Origin: an uncultured Actinomycetes bacterium
Lineage (GTDB): Bacteria > Actinomycetota > Actinomycetes > Nanopelagicales > Nanopelagicaceae
Direction: 5' to 3'
Length of the DNA: 13,703 nt
Assembly: GCA_903842855.1 (NCBI GenBank)
Contig: CAIMNT010000013.1
Location: 1-13,703 of the forward strand
Part shown: positions 7,467 through 13,703 of the stretch, in pieces
Position numbering within the stretch: position 1 is the first letter of the stretch
Layout: each line of letters opens with the position of its first letter
Made by a program: the position numbers and the translations under genes
Notes under the pieces: generated by a model
Databases searched by the model: none
What the model was told of the DNA's origin: nothing
The model's input: only the letters and a program-made list of their open reading frames with translations

Positions 7467-10163
7467 TTAAGCCTGATTTGCGGCGCCGTGACAGCGCTTG
7501 TATTTACGTCCTGAGCCACATGGGCAAGGTGCATTCTTAGGTGTCCCGCCGCTTTGCACAGTTGCGCCATCCTCGTCGGCCGCTGAATAACGCAGCTGGC
7601 TAACCTCGGGTTGAGCCGGGGTTTCAAGTCCAGGAGCGGCAATAACTGGCGCACCGTTCTCGTCGGTAGCTTCAACATTAACTTCAACGTGGAAGAGAAG
7701 ACCAACCAGCTCTTCTTTGATGCCATCCATCATTGCGGCGAATAGCTCATAACCCTCACGTTGATATTCCACAAGTGGATCGCGTTGCGCCATTGCGCGC
7801 AGACCAATTCCCTCTTGTAAATAATCCATCTCGTAAAGATGTTCGCGCCATTTGCGATCAAGAACCGAGAGCAAGACCTTGCGCTCGAGTTCGCGAGTGA
7901 CTTCTGGAGTCAAGGATTCTTCGCGAGCCTTGTATTGCGCTGTTGCATCATCCAAAACTCTATTGAGAATAAAGTCAGCATCAAGGTTTGCGACCCCGCC
8001 CACTTCTGCTGCAAGCGATTCTGGAGAGACAACTGCAGGATAGAGAACGCGAAGCGCGGTGAAGAGCGCCTCAAGATCCCATTGCTCTGGATAACCCTCG
8101 GCGGTAGCTCCTTGAACGTAGGCAGTCAAAGTATCGGTCATGAAGTTCTGAACTTGTTCGCTGATGTCAGCCCCTTCAAGGACCTCACGACGCTCAGAGT
8201 AAATAACGGTACGTTGACGATTCATTACATCGTCATATTTCATAACATTTTTACGCATTTCAAAGTTGAGTGATTCAACTTGAGTCTGCGCGGAGCGAAT
8301 AGCATTAGATACCATCTTTGATTCAATCGGCACATCATCGGCGATACCCGCAGCCCCCAAGAAACGTTCAACTAGGCCGGAGTTAAAGCGGCGCATTAAG
8401 TCATCTTGGAGTGAGAGATAGAAACGCGACTCTCCTGGATCTCCTTGACGACCAGATCGACCACGCAACTGATTGTCGATACGACGCGACTCGTGACGCT
8501 CAGTACCCAGCACATAGAGGCCACCTGCAGCGACAACTGTCTCGTGCTCAAGAGCCACAGCGGCCTTCTGTTTAGCGATCTCTGCAGGCCAAGCAGCCTC
8601 GTACTCTTCTGGGTTTTCGGCAGGATTTAGACCTTGGCGTTGCAACTCAAAGTCGGCCATAAATTCTGGGTTTCCACCTAGCATGATGTCGGTACCGCGA
8701 CCAGCCATATTCGTCGCGACCGTAACAGCACCGAGAGTTCCTGCACGAGCAATGACAGCGGCCTCACGCTCATGTTGCTTGGCATTCAAAACTTCGTGCT
8801 TGATGCCACGGCGAGTCAGTACGGCAGAAAGTTCTTCAGACTTTTCAACAGAGACTGTACCGACCAGAACAGGCTGTCCTGCCTTGTGGCGCTTAACAAT
8901 ATCCTCAGCAACTGCCAAGAATTTTGCAGCCTCGGTCTTGTAAATCAAATCAGAAGAGTCGACGCGAGCCGTTGGCTTATTAGTTGGGATTGGAATAACG
9001 CCGAGCTTGTAGATCTGCATAAATTCTGCAGCCTCGGTCATGGCGGTACCGGTCATACCTGAAAGCTTTGAGTAGAGACGGAAATAGTTCTGCAAGGTAA
9101 TGGTTGCGAGAGTCTGATTCTCATCTTTGATTTCGATGCGCTCTTTTGCTTCTAGCGCCTGATGCAGGCCCTCGGAATAGCGACGACCGGAGAGCATACG
9201 TCCCGTATGTTCATCAACAATAAGTAGCTCACCATTCATCACTACGTAATCTTTATCGCGCTTGAAGAGTTCTTTGGCGCGGATACCATTGTTGAGATAA
9301 CCAATAAGGGGGGTATTAACTGCTTCGTAGAGATTTTCAATGCCGAGAATCTGCTCTACCTTGGTGACACCATCTTCAAGGATAGAAACCGTCTTCTTCT
9401 TCTCATCGATCTCATAATGCAGATCACGCTGCAACTGACCACAAATGTTGGCGAACTCGACATACCACTTGGTTGCTTTGTCGGCGGGTCCGCTGATGAT
9501 CAAAGGGGTTCTGGCTTCATCAATCAAAATCGAGTCAACTTCATCCACGATGGCAAAGTTGTGTTCGCGCTGCACGCAATCTTCTAAAGCCCATGCCATG
9601 TTGTCGCGCAGGTAATCAAAACCAAATTCATTATTTGTACCGTAGGTGATATCAGCGGCATATGCTTCGCGCCGCTCTGCAGGAGTCATGCTCGCGAGAA
9701 TTACGCCGACTTTTAACCCGAGGAAGCGATGGACGCGTCCCATCCATTCGCTATCGCGCTCGGCGAGATAATCATTTGTAGTGACGACGTGAACGCCTTT
9801 GCCGGTGAGGGCATTGAGGTAGGCGGGAAGGGTTGAGACCAAGGTCTTTCCCTCACCGGTACGCATCTCGGCAATATTTCCGAGGTGAAGCGCCGCTCCA
9901 CCCATAATCTGGACGTCATAGTGGCGCTGCCCAAGGGTGCGCATAGCCGCCTGACGTACTGTGGCAAAGGCCTCAGGGAGTAACGCGTCTAGATCCTCGC
10001 CTGCTTGGAGGCGATCTCTAAATTTCTGAGTTTGGGAGCGGAGTTCTTCATCGCTCATCGCCGCGACCTTGGTCTCCCAAGTATTTACCTCTTCAGCGAT
10101 CTTCTCTAGGTTTCGAACCGCACGACCTTCGCCTGCGCGAAGAATTTTATCTAGAACAGCCAC
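7467..10163 (-). CDS. secA: Preprotein translocase ATPase SecA (SecA1 type)
   Basis: Motor of the general secretion pathway: binds exported preproteins and pushes them through SecYEG by ATP hydrolysis. 898 residues, full length. Seen: Walker A MRTGEGKT (100-107, K106), DEVDSILIDEA Walker B (D207, E208), the preprotein cross-linking region between them and the second ATPase half, GTDIMLGG, QLRGRSGRQGDPGESRFYLSL, the scaffold RKWREHLYEMDYL, and a C-terminal zinc motif CPCGSGRKYKRCH (C880, C882, C891, H892). The core reads close to mycobacterial SecA1. Start is GTG at 10163, with GAGGG just upstream at a short spacing of three bases; the opening residues match the usual SecA N-terminus, which supports it. 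It is last of the ahcY-mtrA-mtrB-comF-secA run, 47 bases after comF. No terminator hairpin with a T-run follows; the gene ends against ppc. Confidence 0.98.
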   Translation of the reverse strand: MAVLDKILRAGEGRAVRNLEKIAEEVNTWETKVAAMSDEELRSQTQKFRDRLQAGEDLDALLPEAFATVRQAAMRTLGQRHYDVQIMGGAALHLGNIAEMRTGEGKTLVSTLPAYLNALTGKGVHVVTTNDYLAERDSEWMGRVHRFLGLKVGVILASMTPAERREAYAADITYGTNNEFGFDYLRDNMAWALEDCVQREHNFAIVDEVDSILIDEARTPLIISGPADKATKWYVEFANICGQLQRDLHYEIDEKKKTVSILEDGVTKVEQILGIENLYEAVNTPLIGYLNNGIRAKELFKRDKDYVVMNGELLIVDEHTGRMLSGRRYSEGLHQALEAKERIEIKDENQTLATITLQNYFRLYSKLSGMTGTAMTEAAEFMQIYKLGVIPIPTNKPTARVDSSDLIYKTEAAKFLAVAEDIVKRHKAGQPVLVGTVSVEKSEELSAVLTRRGIKHEVLNAKQHEREAAVIARAGTLGAVTVATNMAGRGTDIMLGGNPEFMADFELQRQGLNPAENPEEYEAAWPAEIAKQKAAVALEHETVVAAGGLYVLGTERHESRRIDNQLRGRSGRQGDPGESRFYLSLQDDLMRRFNSGLVERFLGAAGIADDVPIESKMVSNAIRSAQTQVESLNFEMRKNVMKYDDVMNRQRTVIYSERREVLEGADISEQVQNFMTDTLTAYVQGATAEGYPEQWDLEALFTALRVLYPAVVSPESLAAEVGGVANLDADFILNRVLDDATAQYKAREESLTPEVTRELERKVLLSVLDRKWREHLYEMDYLQEGIGLRAMAQRDPLVEYQREGYELFAAMMDGIKEELVGLLFHVEVNVEATDENGAPVIAAPGLETPAQPEVSQLRYSAADEDGATVQSGGTPKNAPCPCGSGRKYKRCHGAANQA

Positions 10164-10210
10164 GAACCCTCATTTCAGAAACTCTTATCATTTACTAGTC
10201 CCCTATCGTA

Positions 10211-10873
10211 TTAGGAAAAAAGACGCGGTGAGACCCCAGCGGCCAGCACCCCTAACGGCCTTACTCCAGCCTCTCTGAGCGTACGGATCCCTTCCCGCAC
10301 CGAACTTCCCGTGGTCACCACGTCGTCAACGAGGAAGAGATCTGCCTGCTCCTGGATACGGTTCAACTTTCTCACGGAGTAGGCCCCCTGCACATTGTGC
10401 TCCCTCTCCTGCTTATTGAGATTTGTCTGATCTGAAACCTTACGATTCACAACCAAAGCCTCGTGCACAGTTATCAAATTTCTATTAGGTGATGAAATCT
10501 TCTTCCTTAACTCACCTGCCAACAGATAGGCGTGTCGATAACCTCGGCTGCGATTGGCGCTCTTACTTGAAGGTATCGGCACAAGAAATACCGGCCTTGA
10601 TTCTCCATGTTCACTACGCGCTCGCATGAATGATTCAACAAGGAGCTGAGCGAGAAAATTCCGTGCCGGAGAGATGTGCTTCTCTTTGGCGAGCAAAATC
10701 AACTCAGATAACTCATCGCCATAGAGCGCTCCCGCCCAGAGCTGCGTATCTGTTAAAAGAATTGGTCTGTGATTTCTCTTAATTTTATTCTCACACAGCG
10801 CACATAGGTCTAAGCCAGGTGAGTTACAGAGCAAACAGGTTGAAGGGAAGAGCAATTGCGCGATGGCACTCAT
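10211..10873 (-). CDS. ComF family phosphoribosyltransferase-like protein
   Basis: A 220-residue ComFC-like protein. Seen: a zinc-finger-like cysteine set near the N-terminus (C13, C16, C24, C27), then a type I phosphoribosyltransferase fold with the PRPP-binding loop VDDVVTTGSS at 182-191. ComFC proteins help internalise DNA in naturally competent bacteria, but the exact reaction is not established, and in Actinobacteria the gene is found as a conserved neighbour of mtrAB and secA whether or not competence is known. The ATG at 10873 lies 20 bases after the mtrB stop; only a weak GGA directly precedes it, so translation is probably coupled to mtrB. The start is supported by the usual LLFPSTCLLC opening. 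Membership in the family is sure; a competence role is not shown by this window, which has no other uptake gene. Confidence 0.88.
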   Translation of the reverse strand: MSAIAQLLFPSTCLLCNSPGLDLCALCENKIKRNHRPILLTDTQLWAGALYGDELSELILLAKEKHISPARNFLAQLLVESFMRARSEHGESRPVFLVPIPSSKSANRSRGYRHAYLLAGELRKKISSPNRNLITVHEALVVNRKVSDQTNLNKQEREHNVQGAYSVRKLNRIQEQADLFLVDDVVTTGSSVREGIRTLREAGVRPLGVLAAGVSPRLFS

Positions 10874-10875
10874 TC

Positions 10876-10894
10876 CAGAGATTCTGCAGAGATT
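10876..10894. repeat. 8-base direct repeat with 11-base period filling the mtrB-comF gap
   Basis: CAGAGATT, spacer CTG, CAGAGATT (plus strand): two exact copies at 10876-10883 and 10887-10894. They occupy almost the whole gap between the mtrB stop and the comF ATG. An 11-base period is the layout bound by many OmpR/PhoB-family regulators, the family of MtrA, but the word does not match the GTAAC-type MtrA sites I know of. It may equally be a chance repeat or a scar. Confidence 0.5.
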
Positions 10895-12468
10895 TAAACG
10901 TCATCCTCATCAAATGCTAAGAATGATGTGGAAGGCTCAACGCTGGGGTTAACTGGAATTGGCTCGCCTTGAATTGGGATTCCCGGCGCGAGCGGAACGG
11001 TGATGACGAAATTTGCTCCTTTGCCAGGAGCGCCCCATGCCTTGAGAGTTCCTTGGTGCAACTTCGCATCGTCGAGTGCGATAGAAAGTCCAAGGCCCGT
11101 ACCCCCACGCAACCGTGAGCGCGATGGATCTGCGCGCCAGAATCGATCAAATAGCCGTTCTGATTCGCGTTCTGTAAATCCAATTCCATAATCTCGAACT
11201 CCTACGGCAAATTCGCGCTCGCTCTGCCTGATAGTTATATCGATTCCCTTGCCCTCGCTGTGATCGATGGCATTGGAGATCAGATTTCGCAGAATTCTCT
11301 CGATGCGTCGTGGATCCACCATTGCAACTACTGCCCGATCAGAGAAGTCGGTGCGAATATCACCCACCTTGCCCATATGGAGTTGATCGATCGTTTGGAT
11401 AACGAGGCCTTTAATATCCGTCTCTTTTAACTCCAAAATAGAAGCGGAGGCATCGAATCGGCTGACCTCCAAGAGGTCTGTCAGTAGTGATTCAAATCGA
11501 GCGATCTGAGATTGAAGCAGCTCTGCGCTTCGAGCAGCGGCAGGATCCATCTTGCCCTTACTCTCCGCAATTACCTCAGATGCCATTCGTATAGTGGTTA
11601 AGGGGGTACGGAGCTCATGGGAGACGTCGGAGACGAAGCGCTGTTGCAACCGAGAGAGATTCTCAAGCCTGGAGATCTGTTGCTGCATAGAAACAGCCAT
11701 CTCATTGAAAGATATGGCAAGACGCGCAATCTCATCTTGGCCCGTCACATGCATTCTGCGATTGAGATCTCCGGCAGTTAACTGTTCGGCAATTTCAGCA
11801 GCGTCACGTACTGGGTTGATTGCTTGACGAATCACATACCAAGAAATTCCACCGATCATGAAGATCAACAGGAATCCAGCAAAGGCTAGAAGTCTTCCAA
11901 TGAAATCAACAATGGTCTGCTGCTCCGTTAATAGAAAGACGTAATAAAGTTCGTAGGGCGATTGTGGTGGAATTTCAACGGCATGTCCGACAATGATTGC
12001 ACCTTTTTGCGTGCCATCTTTAAAGGTAATCGTCCCGCGTAGCCATTCAGCTAATCCAGATTTACGAACTGAGGCTCGCAGCGATTGTGGGATAGAACTT
12101 ATATCTACATTGCCCGATGCTCCATCATATTTATTGTTGCTGCGATGTAACACCGGAGAACCAACGAGAACAACTTCTCGAGGCGTAGTAGCAACCGTTA
12201 AATCGCTCGCCTGCAATATTCGATTAACGACGACTGGTAATTTGAGTGAGGGGAGATACAAGGTCGCATCAAGTTGACCTTGAGCGTATTCATAAAGTGA
12301 CTGCGCTTCCGAGACAGATTCGTTGGTCTTCTCGTGAAAAATTCCATTAGATATCTGAATAAAGAGGATGCTGCCCACGAGTGAGATCAGAATGATGGAG
12401 AGTAAAAATGTGGTGCTAATGACGCGAAAGAGGATTGAACTCCGCCATTTCACGCCCAGCCATCTCAT
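10894..12468 (-). CDS. mtrB: Two-component sensor histidine kinase MtrB
   Basis: Membrane kinase that phosphorylates MtrA; in mycobacteria and Streptomyces the pair governs cell division, cell-wall turnover and, in Streptomyces, development. 524 residues. Seen: first membrane segment about 16-38, an extracellular sensor domain about 39-185, second membrane segment about 192-213, HAMP (about 214-266), HisKA with VSDVSHELRTPL (phosphorylated H284), then the HATPase with N box NLISNAIDH near 395, G1 RDYGIGF, F box FDRFWRAD and G2 GGTGLGLSIA near 450. It ends in a Pro-rich, acidic tail (LAFDEDDV). The ATG overlaps the mtrA TGA by four bases (ATGA), the classic sign of coupled translation. The M. 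tuberculosis partner lipoprotein gene lpqB, expected next, is absent. Confidence 0.93.
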   Translation of the reverse strand: MRWLGVKWRSSILFRVISTTFLLSIILISLVGSILFIQISNGIFHEKTNESVSEAQSLYEYAQGQLDATLYLPSLKLPVVVNRILQASDLTVATTPREVVLVGSPVLHRSNNKYDGASGNVDISSIPQSLRASVRKSGLAEWLRGTITFKDGTQKGAIIVGHAVEIPPQSPYELYYVFLLTEQQTIVDFIGRLLAFAGFLLIFMIGGISWYVIRQAINPVRDAAEIAEQLTAGDLNRRMHVTGQDEIARLAISFNEMAVSMQQQISRLENLSRLQQRFVSDVSHELRTPLTTIRMASEVIAESKGKMDPAAARSAELLQSQIARFESLLTDLLEVSRFDASASILELKETDIKGLVIQTIDQLHMGKVGDIRTDFSDRAVVAMVDPRRIERILRNLISNAIDHSEGKGIDITIRQSEREFAVGVRDYGIGFTERESERLFDRFWRADPSRSRLRGGTGLGLSIALDDAKLHQGTLKAWGAPGKGANFVITVPLAPGIPIQGEPIPVNPSVEPSTSFLAFDEDDV

Positions 12469-13145
12469 GCCTGACTCGTTCCCGCCTTATACCCAACTCC
12501 ACGCACGGTAAGAACAACCTGCGGATTATCAACATCTTCTTCAACTTTGGCGCGCAAACGCTGCACGTGCACATTCACCAGGCGGGTATCTGCCGCATGT
12601 TGGTAGCCCCAGACCTCACTTAGAAGCGCTTCTCGGGTGAAGACCCGACCAGGCTCCTTAGCAAGTGCAACTAAGAGATCAAACTCTAAGCGCGTGAGCG
12701 GGATAGTCTTTCCATTTCGAATGATGGTGTGCGCGACCTGATCAATAATGATGTCGCAGATCCGCAACGTTGTAGAGGTTTCGGAGTTCGAGCGGCGTAG
12801 TCGAACTTTGATGCGAGCAACCAGTTCAGATGGATTAAATGGTTTGACCATGTAATCATCGGCGCCAGCCTCTAAACCTTTGACTACATCGTAACTATCG
12901 CTCTTAGCTGTCAGCATCACGATAGGAACCATAGATTTATCACGGATCAATTTGCAGACTTCAATGCCACTTAGCCCTGGAAGCATGACGTCAAGCAATA
13001 CGAGATCGGGTTGGTGTGAGTTGAAAATGTTCATCACCTGATCGCCTGAGTTGACGAGGTCAACCTCAAAGCCAGAGCCGGTGAGAACGATCCCGAGCAT
13101 CTCCGCTAAATCTTGGTCGTCATCGACAACCATGATTAGCGTCAT
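12465..13145 (-). CDS. mtrA: OmpR-family response regulator MtrA
   Basis: DNA-binding regulator activated by MtrB. 226 residues. Receiver domain about 1-115: acidic pocket D8/D9, phosphoacceptor D52 in LLDVMLPG, switch T79 in VMLTAKSD, Y98, and K101 in the DDYMVKPF motif. A winged-helix DNA-binding domain follows from about 128 to 224, with LTRLEFDLLVALAK, the VFTREALLSEVWGY recognition region, DTRLVNVHVQRLRAKVE and TVRGVGYKAG. The sequence is very close to mycobacterial MtrA. The ATG at 13145 shares its A with the TAA of ahcY (TAATG); GGGAG about 11 bases upstream, inside ahcY, is a weak ribosome site. An alternative ATG at codon 5 has no better site. In M. tuberculosis tmk lies between the SAH hydrolase gene and mtrA; it is missing here. 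Confidence 0.95.
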   Translation of the reverse strand: MTLIMVVDDDQDLAEMLGIVLTGSGFEVDLVNSGDQVMNIFNSHQPDLVLLDVMLPGLSGIEVCKLIRDKSMVPIVMLTAKSDSYDVVKGLEAGADDYMVKPFNPSELVARIKVRLRRSNSETSTTLRICDIIIDQVAHTIIRNGKTIPLTRLEFDLLVALAKEPGRVFTREALLSEVWGYQHAADTRLVNVHVQRLRAKVEEDVDNPQVVLTVRGVGYKAGTSQA

Positions 13146-13703
13146 TAGCTACCGTGCTCCCATGAGTTGAGGTAGTGCTCTTGAGCTGGGGTGAGAGTAT
13201 CAATAGTGACTCCCATGCTTGCCAACTTCAAACGGGCAACCTCTTTATCGATCTCGGTTGGAACCTCATGTAATCCAGCTCCAAGTGAGGCAGCGGTCTT
13301 GATTAACCACTCTGCCGTCAAGGCCTGGTCAGAGAATGACATATCCATAACAGATGCAGGGTGTCCTTCGGCCGCACCGAGATTAACCAAACGACCTTCG
13401 GCGATCAAAAGCAGGCGGCGACCGTCGGCTAGAACATATTCATCGGTTTGATGGCGAATTCGGCGATTCTTCTTTGCATTCTTCTCAAGCCAAGCAACAT
13501 CGATCTCAATATCGAAGTGACCCGAGTTGGCAAAGATTGCGCCATCCTTCATCTCGGCAAAGTGCTCTTCACGAAGAACATCGCGATTACCAGTAACGGT
13601 AATAAAGAAGTCACCGATCTTGGCAGCTTCGAGTGAATTCATAACGCGATATCCTTGCATCAAGGCATCGAGAGCCTTTGTTGGATCAATTTCAGTAATG
13701 ACG
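13145..13703 (-). CDS. ahcY: S-adenosylhomocysteine hydrolase, C-terminal part (N-terminus beyond window edge)
   Basis: Splits S-adenosylhomocysteine to adenosine and homocysteine with a tightly bound NAD, relieving product inhibition of methyltransferases. 185 codons are present and the frame stays open to the edge, beginning VITEIDPTKAL before GYRV, so the ATG/TTG codons near 13663 are internal and not a start. Seen: the late Rossmann part with TGNRDVL, the NSGHFDIEID motif, RRHI-like RRIRHQTDEY, then AEGRLVNL, AEGHPASVMDMSF, and the end PAQEHYLNSWEHGS. The MDMSF motif and the end at YLNSW resemble the shorter SAH hydrolases of archaea and Thermotoga. The longer form known from mycobacteria and animals ends in KPDHYRY, which is absent here. 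The stop TAA shares one base with the mtrA start. Confidence 0.93.
   Translation of the reverse strand, partial: VITEIDPTKALDALMQGYRVMNSLEAAKIGDFFITVTGNRDVLREEHFAEMKDGAIFANSGHFDIEIDVAWLEKNAKKNRRIRHQTDEYVLADGRRLLLIAEGRLVNLGAAEGHPASVMDMSFSDQALTAEWLIKTAASLGAGLHEVPTEIDKEVARLKLASMGVTIDTLTPAQEHYLNSWEHGS

Noticed and set aside
7440..7500. Possible terminator hairpins at the ppc/secA junction (GGCG-TCGC-CGCC and GGCT-GATTA-AGCC)
   Set aside because: Stems are only four pairs and neither strand has a following T-run, so I cannot call an intrinsic terminator.
7352..7726. 124-codon minus-strand frame crossing the ppc/secA junction
   Set aside because: It overlaps the secA C-terminus in another frame and ppc in antisense. 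secA in its own frame ends with an intact zinc motif and stop, so no frameshifted extension is needed.
7839..8273. 144-codon open frame on the plus strand
   Set aside because: Lies wholly antisense to the strongly conserved C-terminal half of secA, has no ribosome site worth noting and reads as unstructured, Cys/Phe-rich residue. It is a shadow frame.
10199..10213. Minus-strand TAATACGATAGGGGA resembling a T7 phage promoter
   Set aside because: It lacks the central bases of the T7 promoter, overlaps the comF stop codon, and there is no phage context. I treat it as coincidence.
13635..13663. Possible internal start codons (TTG/ATG) for a 172-residue protein at the right edge
   Set aside because: The frame continues open to the window edge with typical SAH hydrolase sequence, so the gene is simply cut and does not start here.
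1..13703. Search for mobile elements, tRNA, CRISPR arrays, defence genes or a novel multi-gene system
   Set aside because: All reading frames of substance belong to recognised core families, gaps are short, and no repeat array or transposase is seen.

Overview
The window holds ordinary core genes of a compact actinobacterial chromosome. It has nine protein genes, two of them cut by the window edges, and the longest non-coding stretch is about 160 bases. The assignment to Actinobacteria rests on the MtrA/MtrB pair, on a SecA that resembles the mycobacterial housekeeping SecA1, and on two gene neighbourhoods familiar from that phylum. Middling G+C (about half by eye), very tight spacing and overlapping genes suggest a streamlined aquatic lineage such as the Nanopelagicales (acI) group. 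That last step is inference and cannot be settled from this sequence alone.

Layout. From about 4656 down to 1, on the minus strand, lie mfd (transcription-repair coupling factor), a membrane-anchored SurA-N-like protein and mazG (cut by the left edge); these form one tight transcription unit. A 161-base divergent intergenic region (4657-4817) separates mfd from ppc (phosphoenolpyruvate carboxylase) on the plus strand. The stop codons of ppc and secA touch with no base between them. From the right edge down to 7467, on the minus strand, lie ahcY (cut), mtrA, mtrB, comF-like and secA. ahcY/mtrA share one base, mtrA/mtrB overlap by four, mtrB/comF are 20 bases apart and comF/secA 47.

How they work together. 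Mfd and MazG are genome-maintenance functions: removal of stalled RNA polymerase with recruitment of excision repair, and clearing of nucleoside triphosphates. PEPC refills oxaloacetate and keeps the residues used for aspartate feedback in the E. coli enzyme. MtrAB is an envelope and cell-cycle two-component system, SecA drives protein export, and S-adenosylhomocysteine hydrolase recycles the product of methylation. Compared with the Mycobacterium tuberculosis order sahH-tmk-mtrA-mtrB-lpqB-...-comF-like-hpf-secA1, the genes tmk, lpqB and hpf are missing here and the remaining genes have closed up.

I found no new defence, mobile or biosynthetic system, and no tRNA, rRNA, CRISPR array or insertion sequence. 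The points most worth a second look are the loss of lpqB beside mtrB, a short-form SAH hydrolase in the actinobacterial slot, an exact 8-base repeat with 11-base period filling the mtrB-comF gap, a 9-base repeat in the mfd/ppc divergent region, and the zero-gap convergence of ppc and secA.
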